Assembly (NCBI GenBank): GCA_964427415.1
Contig: CAYRUH010000010.1
Coordinates: 1-64,000, forward strand
Length of the DNA: 64,000 bases
Direction of reading: 5' to 3'
Source of the DNA: Lentisalinibacter sp964427415
GTDB taxonomy: Bacteria; Pseudomonadota; Gammaproteobacteria; Steroidobacterales; Woeseiaceae
Shown here: in pieces, positions 37,805 through 48,731 of the stretch
How the letters are laid out: every line of letters starts with the position of its first letter
How positions within the stretch are numbered: position 1 is the first letter of the stretch
Made by a program: the position numbers and the translations under genes
Notes under the pieces: generated by a model
Told to the model about the DNA's origin: nothing
The model's input: only the letters and a program-made list of their open reading frames with translations
Databases searched by the model: none

Positions 37805-38434
37805 TCACAGCCGCATCTCCTGTTCGCGTTCGGTAAGGCTCTGCTGAAACGAGGAGCGCGCGAATATCCGGTCCATGTACGCCTCGATGGCGCCGCTCTT
37901 GGTCGAGATGTCGATGTTGTAGACAGGCAAACGCCACAGGATGGGGGCGATGCTCGCGTCCACCAGGGAGAACTCGTCGCTGAGGAAGAACTCCCGCGCG
38001 GCGAATACGTCCGCACTCTGGAGGATGGACTCCTTCAGCATCTTCCGGGAGCGGGTGGCCTGCTTCTTCTCGCTGGCCTCCTCGATCTCCTCCGCCAGGC
38101 GGTACCAGTCCGTCTCGATACGGAAGAGCGCCAGACGGAAATGGGCGCGGCTGACCGGGTCCACGGGCATCAGCGGCGGGTGCGGGAAGCGCTCGTCCAG
38201 GTATTCGATGATCACCCGGGAGTCGTACAACACCAGGTCCCGGTCCACCAGGGTGGGCACGCTGTGGTACGGATTCAGGTCGAGCAGGTCTTCGGGCAGT
38301 TCCGGCCCTTCGACGCTGACGATCTCGATGTTGATGCTCTTTTCGGCAAGCACCAGCCGCACCCGATGGCTATGGATGTCGGTGGGCCGCGAGAACAGCG
38401 TCATCACTGAGCGCCGGTTGGCAATTACCGCCAT
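37805..38434 (-). CDS. sspA: Stringent starvation protein A
   Basis: Encodes 209 residues with a glutathione-transferase fold: an N-terminal thioredoxin-like part (MTLFSRPTDIHSHRVRLVLAEK) and an all-helix C-terminal part with the conserved PHP at about residues 85-87 (ERFPHPPLMP). SspA binds RNA polymerase with sigma-70 during stress. Located between petC and sspB, the usual arrangement in many gammaproteobacteria. Confidence 0.95.
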   Translation of the reverse strand: MAVIANRRSVMTLFSRPTDIHSHRVRLVLAEKSINIEIVSVEGPELPEDLLDLNPYHSVPTLVDRDLVLYDSRVIIEYLDERFPHPPLMPVDPVSRAHFRLALFRIETDWYRLAEEIEEASEKKQATRSRKMLKESILQSADVFAAREFFLSDEFSLVDASIAPILWRLPVYNIDISTKSGAIEAYMDRIFARSSFQQSLTEREQEMRL

Positions 38435-38495
38435 GATGGTCTACCTCTGACGTCCTGTTGCGGCGGGGCGCATGGCCCGGCGGCAGGCTGGTAAC

Positions 38496-39278
38496 TCAGT
38501 GTACGCCCTTCCAGATCTCTTTCTTCAACAAGTAGGCGAAGAGGAGGAATACCACCAGGAACAGCAACACCCAGACGCCGAGCACGCGACGCTGCAGCTG
38601 AACGGGCTCGCTGATATAATCGAGGAAGTTGACCGTGTCGCGCACGAACTGGTCATATTCCTGTGGCGAGAGCGTACCCTCGGTGACCTGCTCGAACTCC
38701 ACGAACTGCTGCACCGTGTGGCCCTTCTCGTCCGTCACCTCTTCGTAGACCGGACGCTGCAGGCCCTGCAGCTGCCAGAGCACGTGGGGCATGCTCGCCC
38801 CGGCCAGCACCATGTTGTTGGTGCCCGTGGGACGATTGTCGTCCACGTAGAAGGTGCGCAGGAAGTTGTAGAGATATTTCGTGCCCCGGCTGCGTGCGAT
38901 AAGGGAGAGATCCGGCGGCATCGCACCGAACCACCGCTCCGACTGATCGGCCGGCATCGAGACCTGGATGGTCTCATGGGTCTTCTCGGCGTTGAACATC
39001 AGGTTTTCGATGAGCTGTTCCTCACCCAGCTCGAGACCTTCGGCCAGCGTGTTGTAGCGCACGTACTTGGCGGAGTGGCAGCCGGCGCAGTAGTTCATGT
39101 AGTTGCGCGCGCCTCGCTGCAGCGAAGCCTCGTTGCCCACGTCGTTGTTGGCCGGGTCATTGAACTGCGAGCCGCCGCCGGCCGCCGTCGCCTGGATGGA
39201 GAACGAGGCGACCGCGGCTGCGACGAGCGTGACGAGGATTCTTGCCCTGATTCTTGCCCTGGTCCTTGCCCTAGCCAT
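38496..39278 (-). CDS. petC: Cytochrome c1 subunit of the bc1 complex
   Basis: Encodes 260 residues. A signal peptide (about 1-33) has an unusual Arg-rich start (RARTRARIRAR) built from a 12-base tandem repeat. The haem motif is C64AGCH68; MPPDLS provides the region of the axial Met. One C-terminal membrane anchor (about 238-256, VWVLLFLVVFLLFAYLL) ends in KKEIWKGVH. It passes electrons from the Rieske protein to a soluble or membrane cytochrome c. The start overlaps petB by eight bases. Confidence 0.96.
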   Translation of the reverse strand: MARARTRARIRARILVTLVAAAVASFSIQATAAGGGSQFNDPANNDVGNEASLQRGARNYMNYCAGCHSAKYVRYNTLAEGLELGEEQLIENLMFNAEKTHETIQVSMPADQSERWFGAMPPDLSLIARSRGTKYLYNFLRTFYVDDNRPTGTNNMVLAGASMPHVLWQLQGLQRPVYEEVTDEKGHTVQQFVEFEQVTEGTLSPQEYDQFVRDTVNFLDYISEPVQLQRRVLGVWVLLFLVVFLLFAYLLKKEIWKGVH

Positions 39279-40527
39279 GGTAGACGACCCTCTCCGGCAC
39301 CGGTTTGGTTTTCTCGATCTGCGTATAGAACGGCATCAGCAGGAAGAACGCGAAGTACACCGCGGTGAATATCCGCGCCAGCATCGTATACAGGCCGGTA
39401 GCGGGCTGGACCCCCAGATAACCAAGTACGATGAAGCTGACGACGAAGGCGGCCAGCGCACCCTTGTAGATCACGCCCCGGTAGCGGATGGACTTCACCT
39501 TGCAACGATCCAGCCACGGCAGGAACAGCGGCAGCAGCACGGCCGCACCCATCAGAATGACGCCGAGCAGTTTATCGGGCACAGCACGGAGAATCGCGTA
39601 GAAGGGCGTGAAGTACCACACCGGCGCGATGTGCTCCGGCGTCACCAGCGGGTCCGCCGGATCGAAGTTGGCGTGTTCCAGGAAGTAACCACCCATCTCC
39701 GGGGCGAAGAAGACGACCGCCGAAAACGCCATCAGGAAGACGACGATGGCTACCAGGTCCTTGGACGTGTGGTAAGGGTGAAAAGCCACTCCGTCCACTG
39801 GTACGCCGTCCGCGTTCTTGCGTTCCTTGATCTCGATGCCGTCCGGGTTGTTCGAACCCACCTCGTGCAGCGCCAGTATGTGTACGACCACCAGCATGAC
39901 CAGCACCAGCGGCAGCGCGATCACGTGCAGTGCGAAGAACCGGTTCAGCGTGATATCCGAGATGGAGTAATCGCCGCGAATCCACTCCACCAGAGTGTCG
40001 CCGATGGCCGGGATGGCGCCGAACAGGGAGACGATCACCTGGGCACCCCAGTAGGACATCTGACCCCAGGGCAGCAGGTAGCCGAAGAACGCCTCGGCCA
40101 TGAGGCAGAGGAAGATCAGCATGCCGATGATCCAGATCAGTTCCCGCGGCTTCTTGTACGAGCCGTAGAGCATGGCGCGGAACATATGCAGATACACGAC
40201 CACGAAGAAGGCAGACGCCCCGGTGGAGTGCATGTAGCGGATCAGCCAGCCCCAGTCCACGTCGCGCATGATGTACTCGACCGAGGCGAACGCCTCGTCC
40301 GCCGAGGGCTTGTAATTCATGGTCAGGAAGATGCCGGTGACCAGCTGAATCACCAGCACCACGATCGACAGCACGCCGAAGACGTACCACACGTTGAAAT
40401 TCTTCGCGGCGTAATACTCGGTGATATGCTCCTTGAGCATGCTCTCCAGCGGGAAGCGGTCGTTGATCCACTTCACCAGGCCGCCGCCGCGGGTCGACTC
40501 GGTCACTTCAGCTTCCGTTCTAGCCAT
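39271..40527 (-). CDS. petB: Cytochrome b subunit of the bc1 complex
   Basis: Encodes 418 residues with eight membrane segments. The haem ligands lie in the YMHSTGAS..VVVYLHMFR and FALHVIALPLVLVMLVVVHILALH regions. The PEWY-type quinol site appears as PVWYFTPFYAILRA (PVWY). ATG 40527, preceded by GGGAG, fits the family better than the earlier codon at 40554, which would overlap petA. Confidence 0.97.
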   Translation of the reverse strand: MARTEAEVTESTRGGGLVKWINDRFPLESMLKEHITEYYAAKNFNVWYVFGVLSIVVLVIQLVTGIFLTMNYKPSADEAFASVEYIMRDVDWGWLIRYMHSTGASAFFVVVYLHMFRAMLYGSYKKPRELIWIIGMLIFLCLMAEAFFGYLLPWGQMSYWGAQVIVSLFGAIPAIGDTLVEWIRGDYSISDITLNRFFALHVIALPLVLVMLVVVHILALHEVGSNNPDGIEIKERKNADGVPVDGVAFHPYHTSKDLVAIVVFLMAFSAVVFFAPEMGGYFLEHANFDPADPLVTPEHIAPVWYFTPFYAILRAVPDKLLGVILMGAAVLLPLFLPWLDRCKVKSIRYRGVIYKGALAAFVVSFIVLGYLGVQPATGLYTMLARIFTAVYFAFFLLMPFYTQIEKTKPVPERVVYHG

Positions 40528-40531
40528 GGTC

Positions 40532-41122
40532 TTATACTGCTCCCGTCTCGTCACCGACCAGTATCACGTCGTCATTGATGAAGCGGTAAGGCGGCACCGG
40601 CAGATTCAGAGGCGCCGGCACTCCCGAGTAAACCCGGCCGGACAGATCGAACTTGGAGCCGTGGCAGGGGCAGTAGAAACCGCCGTACCAGTCGTCGCCC
40701 AGGTCTGCGGGCTGAACCTCGAACCGCTTGATGGGCGCGCAACCGAGGTGGGTGCACTGGCCGACCACAACGAAATACTCGGGTTTACGCGCCCTCGACT
40801 GGTTTTCCGCATAATCGGGCTGGTCGGATTCCGCGGAGTCCGGGTCGCGCAGGTATTGTTCAACTTTGTCCAGCCGACCCAGCATGTCCTGGCTGCGACG
40901 GAGCACCCAGACCGGCTTGCCGCGCCACTCCACGCGTACCATCTCGCCGACCTCGAGGGGGCCGACATCGATCTCTACCGGCGCGCCGAGCGCCTCGGCA
41001 CGTGCGCTGGGCCGCAGGGAAATAACGAAAGGCGCCGCCGCGAGCACTGCGCCCACACCGCCGGTTACCGCGGTCGCTACAGCAAGGAAATGACGTCTGC
41101 TGCGATCAACGTCGTCCGTCAT
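40532..41122 (-). CDS. petA: Rieske iron-sulfur subunit of the bc1 complex
   Basis: Encodes 196 residues. A twin-arginine start (SRRHFL, 8-13) and one span (about 14-36) indicate Tat insertion. The [2Fe-2S] ligands are Cys123 and His125 (CTHLGC) and Cys151 and His154 (CPCHG), with the disulfide pair Cys128 and Cys153. First gene of petABC; the 230-base gap to the divergent protease gene should hold its promoter. Confidence 0.97.
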   Translation of the reverse strand: MTDDVDRSRRHFLAVATAVTGGVGAVLAAAPFVISLRPSARAEALGAPVEIDVGPLEVGEMVRVEWRGKPVWVLRRSQDMLGRLDKVEQYLRDPDSAESDQPDYAENQSRARKPEYFVVVGQCTHLGCAPIKRFEVQPADLGDDWYGGFYCPCHGSKFDLSGRVYSGVPAPLNLPVPPYRFINDDVILVGDETGAV

Positions 41123-41352
41123 CAGGCACTCCCATACAACCGGCTATGACAAGCTCGTTCTAGGTTTGGCTCGAAACTGGTAAATTGGCTGAGGTTCCCA
41201 GCGGGAGCCAGACGGGCCCCGGAGAGGTCCTGGGCCGAAGGCTGCGCGTGGGTCGAGCCCGGGATTATACACACCGCCAGACTGAGTTGCCTACCAAGGG
41301 GCCGCCGGATAACCCGGGTCCAGGCGGTACCCACGAGCGTCGCGAGAACCTT

Positions 41353-42446
41353 ATGGCAGGCATCCAGCGGGCAGTCTACTTCCTGGTCCAGTCGGTGGTG
41401 ATCGGGCTGGCCGCGGCCTTCCTGATCGTGCTGGTGAAACCGGAGCTGTTGCCCGTCGCCGGCGGGCCCGAAGCCGTCAGCGCGCCCGCCCCGGGGGGTT
41501 ACGCCGACGCCGTAGCCCGCAGCGCTCCCGCCGTGGTCAACGTGTACACGACGCGGCTGGTGCGCGGCGGCACCCGTCCCGAGGAGCGTCGGCCGGAGCG
41601 CTTCCGTCTGGACTCGAGCCTCGGTTCGGCCGTCATCATCGACAGCGAGGGCTACCTGGTCACCAACTATCATGTGGTCGCCGGGGCGGTGCAGATCCGG
41701 GTGCAGCTGGCCGACGGGCGGGTGGCCGACCCCGTGCCCGTGGGCCAGGATCTGGAGACCGATCTCGCGCTGCTCAGGATCGATCTGCCGGACCTGCCGG
41801 CCGTGCCGCTGGGACGGTCGGACCGGCTGAGCATCGGCGACGTCGTCCTGGCCATCGGCAACCCCTACGGACTGAGCCAGACGGTGACCCAGGGCATCGT
41901 CAGCGCGACCGGCCGCGGCCTGCTCGGCCTGACCACCTTCGAGAACTTCATCCAGACCGACGCGGCGATCAACACCGGCAACTCCGGCGGCGCGCTGGTC
42001 AATACGCGGGGTGAACTGGTGGGCATCAACACCGCCGTCCTGGCCCAGGACATCGCCACCGAGGGCATCAGCTTCGCCATCCCCGTGAATCTCGTGCGCG
42101 GCGTGGTGCGCGAGCTGAAGGAGCACGGCCGCGTCATCCGCGGCTGGCTGGGCATGGAGCCCGGCGATCTCACCCCCGTGGAGCTGGCGGAGCTCGGGCT
42201 GGAGGGCAGCGGCGGTATCCTGCTGGAGAGGATCCACGAGGGCAGTCCGGCGAGCCGGGCCGGTCTGCGGCGCGGCGACGTGCTGGTGGCGATCGACGGC
42301 GCACCGATCGGCAACACCCAGCAGGCACTGCTGAGGGTGGCGGGCGTGAAGCCGGGCACCCTTCTTGCCATCACGGGCATCCGCGACGGGAAGCGCTTCC
42401 AGACCGAGGCAGTCGTCGGCGAACGGCCCCAGTTCCGGCCCGCGCC

Positions 42447-42450
<4 letters not shown>
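41353..42450 (+). CDS. degS: DegS/AlgW-like periplasmic serine protease
   Basis: Encodes 365 residues from ATG 41353. One N-terminal membrane anchor (about 8-28) and no cleavage site precede a trypsin-like domain with the triad His107 (TNYHVV), Asp137 (ETDLAL) and Ser211 (GNSGGA). A single PDZ domain (about 265-355) separates it from two-PDZ DegP. This layout is DegS/AlgW, which senses unfolded porins and cuts RseA to free sigma-E. The frame is open upstream to 41185 but without family support. Its stop shares CTAG with that of murA. Confidence 0.9.
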
Positions 42451-43760
<1,310 letters not shown>

Positions 43761-43785
43761 GATCGAGGCCGGGCCGCCCGGCGCC

Positions 43786-44034
43786 TCAGCCCTGGCGGCT
43801 CCACTCGTCCGGCGTAAACGCGCGGATCGAGAGCGCGTGGATTTCGCGGCCCATACGCTCGCCGAGGCAGGCGTAGACCATCTGATGGCGCCTGAGCGGC
43901 CGCTCGCCCTCGAACTGCGGACTGACCACGACGGCCTCGAAATGGGTGTTGTCGTCGCTGGCCACCCGCGCCCGCGTGTCGGGCAGGCCCTGCTCGATGA
44001 GCTGCGAGATTTCCTGAGGCGTAATCATGTCCAA
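43786..44034 (-). CDS. ibaG: BolA-family protein IbaG
   Basis: Encodes 82 residues with a BolA fold. The family motif LRRHQMVYACLGERM includes the His that, with glutaredoxin, binds a [2Fe-2S] cluster. Start may be ATG 44034 or the second ATG two codons later. Sits directly upstream of murA, as ibaG does in E. coli. The mla genes that often precede it are not here. Confidence 0.9.
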   Translation of the reverse strand: MDMITPQEISQLIEQGLPDTRARVASDDNTHFEAVVVSPQFEGERPLRRHQMVYACLGERMGREIHALSIRAFTPDEWSRQG

Positions 44035-44213
44035 ACTGATGACCCGCTCTGTATGATTCCGTGCGCAGTGTAGCCGAAAGGCTGCTCCCGACCCAACGGC
44101 TGCGGCGGGCGTCGCGATGGCCCGGTCCTATTGTGTATGATTCTGCCCCTCACCGCCGCGGGGTCTGGCTGTCGCGGGCGGCGCATCGCCCTGTCGAGGT
44201 TCAAATCCGGTCC

Positions 44214-45194
44214 ATGTTGTTCGATCTCATCTCCGTCGCGATCGGTCTGGCACTCCTGATCTGGGGTGCGGACCGTTTTGTCGTGGGCGCAGCCGGGACG
44301 GCCCGCAATCTGGGCGTCCCCACGCTGCTGATCGGGCTCACCATCGTCGGCTTCGCCACCTCCGCACCGGAGATCCTCGTGTCCGTGGTCGCCGCCCTCG
44401 CAGGGCGCCCCAGCCTCGCGCTCGGTAACGCGATCGGCTCCAATATCGCCAACATCGCACTGGTGCTCGGCGCCGTCGCGTCGGTGCGGCCCATCCTGGT
44501 CACCTCCGCCGTACTGCGCCGGGAAATGCCCCTGCTGCTGGCAGTGACCCTGCTCACGCTCGCCCTGTTCCTGGATCTGCGCCTGACCCGCATCGACGGC
44601 TTCGTGCTGCTGGGCACGATGGTAGTGGTGCTTTACTGGATCGTACGGCTCGGCACGGGGGCCCGCGCCAGCGACCCCCTCGAGGCGGAATACGAGGCCG
44701 AGATACCCCTAGACATGCCGATGCGCACGGCTATCCTCTGGCTGGCGGTGGGGCTTGCAGTCCTGCTCGTGGGCTCGGAGCTGCTGGTCGACGGGGCCCT
44801 TCAGGTGGCGCGCGAGATCGGGGTCAGCGAACTCGTGATCGGCGTCACCCTGGTGGCCATCGGCACCAGCCTGCCGGAACTGGCGGTGTCACTGGTCAGC
44901 GCGCTGAAGGGTGAACAGGGTCTCGCCATCGGCAACATCCTCGGCTCCAATATGTTCAACCTGCTCGCCGTCATCGGGCTGGCCGTCGTCATCCACCCGG
45001 CGACGGTAGAGCCGGCGGTGCTGACGCTGCACTTCTTCGTCATGGTGGCGGTCACGCTGGTCCTGTTCGCGATGACGTACAATTACGCTGACGCCGGCCG
45101 TATCGGCCGGCTGGAAGGCGTGGCGCTGCTCATCGCGTTCCTGGCTTACCACGCCTACGTGGTCTCGCAGAACCTGGGGCAGGCGCTCACCTGA
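44214..45194 (+). CDS. yrbG: YrbG-type calcium/sodium antiporter
   Basis: Encodes 326 residues from ATG 44214, matching the E. coli length of 325. Two inverted CaCA repeats each carry the signature: GFATSAPEILVSVVAAL...GNAIGSNIANI and AIGTSLPELAVSLVSAL...GNILGSNMFNL. About ten membrane spans. It exchanges cations across the inner membrane and is the usual first gene before kdsD. Confidence 0.94.
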   Translation: MLFDLISVAIGLALLIWGADRFVVGAAGTARNLGVPTLLIGLTIVGFATSAPEILVSVVAALAGRPSLALGNAIGSNIANIALVLGAVASVRPILVTSAVLRREMPLLLAVTLLTLALFLDLRLTRIDGFVLLGTMVVVLYWIVRLGTGARASDPLEAEYEAEIPLDMPMRTAILWLAVGLAVLLVGSELLVDGALQVAREIGVSELVIGVTLVAIGTSLPELAVSLVSALKGEQGLAIGNILGSNMFNLLAVIGLAVVIHPATVEPAVLTLHFFVMVAVTLVLFAMTYNYADAGRIGRLEGVALLIAFLAYHAYVVSQNLGQALT

Positions 45195-45222
45195 GCCGCG
45201 GCGGGAACGCCGCCGGGAGCGA

Positions 45223-46197
45223 ATGCTGGACGCAAGAGCCACCAGAGAACTGGCCCGCAACGTACTCGGCATCGAGGCGCGGGCGGTGCAGGACCTGGCC
45301 GAACGCATCGGCGAGGAGTTTGACCGCGCCTGCAGCCTCTGTCTCGCCTGCACGGGGCGTGTCGTCGTCACCGGCATGGGCAAGTCCGGTCACATCGGCG
45401 GCAAGATCGCCGCCACTTTGGCCAGCACCGGCAGCCCGGCCTTCTTCGTGCACCCGGGCGAGGCGAGCCACGGCGATCTGGGGATGATCACCGCCACCGA
45501 CCTGGTCATGGCCGTCTCCTATTCCGGCGAGACCCGGGAGATCATCACCATCCTGCCGCTGGTCAAGCGGCTCGGCGCGCCGCTGATCACGCTGACCGGC
45601 AAGCGCGATTCGACGCTGGCCAGGGTCTCGGACGTGGTCCTCGACGTCAGCGTGAAGGAGGAGGCCTGCCCCCTCAACCTGGCGCCCACCGCGAGCACCA
45701 CGGCGACGCTGGCGATGGGCGACGCCCTGGCGGTGGCACTGCTCGAATCCCGGGGCTTCACGGCCGAGGACTTCGCCCGCTCCCACCCCGGCGGCAGCCT
45801 CGGCCGGCGCCTCCTGATGACGGTGGGCGACATCATGCACACAGGCGAGGACGTGCCCCGGGTGAGCCCCGAGGTCACGCTCGGCGAGGGCCTGCTCGAG
45901 ATGACCCGCAAGGGCCTGGGCATGACCGCGGTGGTGGACGTCTCCGGCCGGGTGGTCAGCATCTTCACCGACGGCGACCTGCGCCGCACGCTCGACACCG
46001 GGGTGGACATACGCTGCACCACCATGGCAGAGGTCACCCATCCCGGATGCCTGACGGTGACCCCGGGCACCCTCGCTGCGGAGGCCGTGCACATCATCGA
46101 GCAGCACAAGATCACGGCACTGCTGGTGGTGGACGAACGCGAGCATCTGATCGGCGCGCTGAACATCCACGACCTTTTCCGCGCCGGCGTCATGTAG
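45223..46197 (+). CDS. kdsD: D-arabinose 5-phosphate isomerase KdsD
   Basis: Encodes 324 residues: a SIS domain (about 35-185, with GMGKSGHIGGKIAATLASTG and SYSGETREI) and a CBS pair (about 205-324). It converts ribulose 5-phosphate to arabinose 5-phosphate, the precursor of Kdo. His in SHGDLG and in RSHPGGSLG are conserved. Followed two bases later by kdsC. Confidence 0.96.
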   Translation: MLDARATRELARNVLGIEARAVQDLAERIGEEFDRACSLCLACTGRVVVTGMGKSGHIGGKIAATLASTGSPAFFVHPGEASHGDLGMITATDLVMAVSYSGETREIITILPLVKRLGAPLITLTGKRDSTLARVSDVVLDVSVKEEACPLNLAPTASTTATLAMGDALAVALLESRGFTAEDFARSHPGGSLGRRLLMTVGDIMHTGEDVPRVSPEVTLGEGLLEMTRKGLGMTAVVDVSGRVVSIFTDGDLRRTLDTGVDIRCTTMAEVTHPGCLTVTPGTLAAEAVHIIEQHKITALLVVDEREHLIGALNIHDLFRAGVM

Positions 46198-46199
46198 AC

Positions 46200-46706
46200 G
46201 TGGCGGCGCTGAGCGACAGGCTGGCCCGGCTGCGTCTGATCGTCTTCGACGTGGACGGTGTATTCACCGATGGGCGCTTCCTGATGGACGAGGACGGTCG
46301 GGAGTACAAGGCTTTCCACACCCAGGACGGTTATGGCGTGCGCCGTCTGCTGGAGGCCGGGGTGCAGGTCGCCATCATCAGCGGGCGGCGCTCCGGCGCC
46401 GTGGACCGGCGCATGACGGAGCTGGGCGTGACCCGGGTCTTGCAGGGCTGCCGGCACAAAACTCCCGAGCTCCACGCGCTGGCCGAGGAACTCGGCATCG
46501 ACCTGGCCGAGGCGGCCTACGTGGGCGACGATCTCCCCGACCTGGAGGCGATGCGGACCTGCGGCCTCGCCATCGCGGTGGCCAACGCCGTCGACGACAT
46601 CCTCGCCGAGGCGGATTACGTGACGGCCCGCAGCGGCGGCCACGGCGCCGTCAGGGAGGTCGCCGATCTGGTGTTGGCCGCCCGCGGCGACGGCACATCC
46701 TCGTGA
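46200..46706 (+). CDS. kdsC: Kdo 8-phosphate phosphatase KdsC
   Basis: Encodes 168 residues from GTG 46200, two bases after the kdsD stop. HAD fold without a cap domain: Asp17 and Asp19 (FDVDGVFTDG), ISGRRS, and GDDLPDLEAM. It frees Kdo from Kdo-8-P as a tetramer. The larger in-frame ORF starting at 46047 is partly a shadow of kdsD. Confidence 0.94.
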   Translation: MAALSDRLARLRLIVFDVDGVFTDGRFLMDEDGREYKAFHTQDGYGVRRLLEAGVQVAIISGRRSGAVDRRMTELGVTRVLQGCRHKTPELHALAEELGIDLAEAAYVGDDLPDLEAMRTCGLAIAVANAVDDILAEADYVTARSGGHGAVREVADLVLAARGDGTSS

Positions 46707-47263
46707 ACCCCCGCGGCGTCCTCACACTGCTGCTGCTGGCGACGGTCACGGTCGGCACCTGGTTGCTGAGCCTGCGGGGGACCGAGGAGGTGCCGGAGGC
46801 GGCGGATCCGAGCGCGATCGTTAGCGGCTATTACATGCGGGATGCTACCGTCACCGGTACGGGAGAGGATGGCGACATTCTTTACCGGCTGCACGCGGCG
46901 CAGGCGACCCAGGCCGAGGACGGCGGCCCCGTGCAACTCACCGACGTGTCCGTGCGCTACAGCCCCGAGGCTGCCGTGCCCTGGTCGCTGACCGCCGCCA
47001 GCGGCGTGCTGGAGCCGGCGTCGCGGAAGATCGTGCTGAGCGGCGACGTGCGCGCGGTCAGTGAGCCGGACGACAACGGCGAGGTCACCGAACTCGCCAC
47101 TCCTCACCTGGAATTCGACCCCCGCACCAAGACGGCGAGCACCCGCGAACGCGTCACGATCCGTATCGGCGAGCAGCGTCTGTCGGCAACCGGCATGCTA
47201 GCATTCCTGCAGGAAGACCGAGTGGAGCTGAAGTCCAATGTCAGCGGCAAATTCATGCCCTGA
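46703..47263 (+). CDS. lptC: LPS export protein LptC
   Basis: Encodes 186 residues, starting at GTG 46703 in a GTGA overlap with the kdsC stop. An N-terminal membrane anchor (about 5-23) precedes a periplasmic beta-jellyroll (ISGYYMRDATV-like start, here IVSGYYMRDATVTG). LptC takes LPS from LptBFG and passes it to LptA. Confidence 0.92.
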   Translation: MNPRGVLTLLLLATVTVGTWLLSLRGTEEVPEAADPSAIVSGYYMRDATVTGTGEDGDILYRLHAAQATQAEDGGPVQLTDVSVRYSPEAAVPWSLTAASGVLEPASRKIVLSGDVRAVSEPDDNGEVTELATPHLEFDPRTKTASTRERVTIRIGEQRLSATGMLAFLQEDRVELKSNVSGKFMP

Positions 47264-47951
47264 TGCCAGGCGCCCCCTGCGCCGGCCAGGATCGAGAACC
47301 GGGCTCGCGACCGCGCCTGTTCTGGCCGCGGCGGCCGTGCTGCTGGCGGCGCCGCTCTACTGCGGCGGCCAGACCCTGCGTGACGGTATCAACAGCCGCC
47401 TGCCGATCTCCCTCGATGCCGACTCCAGCGAATTCGACCGCCGCAACAACCTGATGCTCTTCCGCGGCCTGCGCATCACCCAGGGCACCATCGGCATCGA
47501 GGCGGACCGCGGACAGACGCTGTTCGGCGGCGACAGCAGCCCGGACTTCCGCGACAGCGTATGGCGCTTCGAAGGCGCGGTGCGCATTGACGTCGGCACC
47601 ACCCATATCCTCTGCGACAGTGCCGAACTCACCTTCAGAGATCACCGCCTCTCCACCGCCGTGGCCGCCGGCGATCCCGCCCGCTTCCGGGACTACCGGC
47701 CCGAGGAAGGCACAACGACCACGGGCCAGGCCGGCCGCTTCGAGTACGACCTGACGGCCGGCAGGGTCACCTTCAGCGGCGACGCCCGCATCAGCGAGGG
47801 CTCGAACACCATCGCAGGCGACCTGCTGGTCTACGACGTCAACGAGCAGGTGGTGACCGCCCGGGGACGCGACGGTGAAGACAGCAAGGTCAGCCTCACC
47901 ATCGTGCCGGAGGAGGTGCAGAGGCGCGTGGACGACGACGAGGCGCCATGA
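47238..47951 (+). CDS. lptA: Periplasmic LPS-binding protein LptA
   Basis: Encodes 237 residues. The N-terminal region has basic residues and a hydrophobic signal segment (about 23-45). The OstA/LptA jellyroll follows: LPISLDADSSEFDRRNNLMLFRGLRITQG, then a second set ending TIAGDLLVYDVNEQVVTA. LptA bridges the periplasm between LptC and LptD. Longer than E. coli LptA (185), mostly through the N-terminus and an acidic tail. It overlaps lptC by 26 bases. Confidence 0.92.
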   Translation: MSAANSCPDARRPLRRPGSRTGLATAPVLAAAAVLLAAPLYCGGQTLRDGINSRLPISLDADSSEFDRRNNLMLFRGLRITQGTIGIEADRGQTLFGGDSSPDFRDSVWRFEGAVRIDVGTTHILCDSAELTFRDHRLSTAVAAGDPARFRDYRPEEGTTTTGQAGRFEYDLTAGRVTFSGDARISEGSNTIAGDLLVYDVNEQVVTARGRDGEDSKVSLTIVPEEVQRRVDDDEAP

Positions 47952-48673
47952 GCATCCTCAGCGTCCACGACGTCCACAAGAGCTACAAGTTCCGGGAAGT
48001 CGTCAAAGGGATCTCCCTGGAGATCTCCAGCGGCGAGGTCGTCGGCCTGCTGGGCCCGAACGGTGCCGGCAAAACCACCGCCTTCTACATGATCGTGGGC
48101 CTGATCCCCTGCGACAAGGGCCGCATCCTGCTGGACGGCCAGGACCTCACCCATCTGCCGATGCACCGGCGCGCCCGGCTGGGCCTGGGTTACCTGCCCC
48201 AGGAGGCATCCATATTCCGCAAGCTCACCGTGGAGCAGAACGTGCTCGGCATCCTGGAGACCCGGAACGAGCTGGAGCGCAGCGACCGCGAGCGCATCCT
48301 CGACGAGCTGCTGGACGAGTTGCACGTCGGCCACGTGCGCACCAGTCTCGGCATGAGCCTGTCCGGCGGCGAACGCCGGCGCGTGGAGATCGCCCGGGCG
48401 CTGGCGGCGGACCCGCGATTCGTGCTGCTGGACGAGCCTTTCGCCGGCGTCGACCCGATCTCGGTTATCGACATCCAGCGCATCATCCGCCACCTGAGCG
48501 ACCGCGGCATCGGGGTCCTGATCACCGACCATAATGTGAGAGAGACCCTCGGAATCTGCAGCCGAGCCTATATACTCAATGAGGGGTCATTGATCGCAGA
48601 AGGCACGCCGGAGGAGATTCTGGCAGACCGCCACGTGCGACAGGTATATCTGGGCGAGGGGTTCCGGCTCTGA
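47948..48673 (+). CDS. lptB: LPS export ABC ATPase LptB
   Basis: Encodes 241 residues. Walker A GPNGAGKT is at 36-43, the signature is LSGGERRRVEIARAL, and Walker B reads FVLLDEPFAGVDP. It powers LPS extraction with LptFG. ATGA overlap with lptA. Length equals the E. coli protein. Confidence 0.98.
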   Translation: MSILSVHDVHKSYKFREVVKGISLEISSGEVVGLLGPNGAGKTTAFYMIVGLIPCDKGRILLDGQDLTHLPMHRRARLGLGYLPQEASIFRKLTVEQNVLGILETRNELERSDRERILDELLDELHVGHVRTSLGMSLSGGERRRVEIARALAADPRFVLLDEPFAGVDPISVIDIQRIIRHLSDRGIGVLITDHNVRETLGICSRAYILNEGSLIAEGTPEEILADRHVRQVYLGEGFRL

Positions 48674-48731
48674 CCATCCGCGGACGCACACGGACTCACC
48701 GGCAGCGCGATGGCGTCTGCCCGGCAGCACG

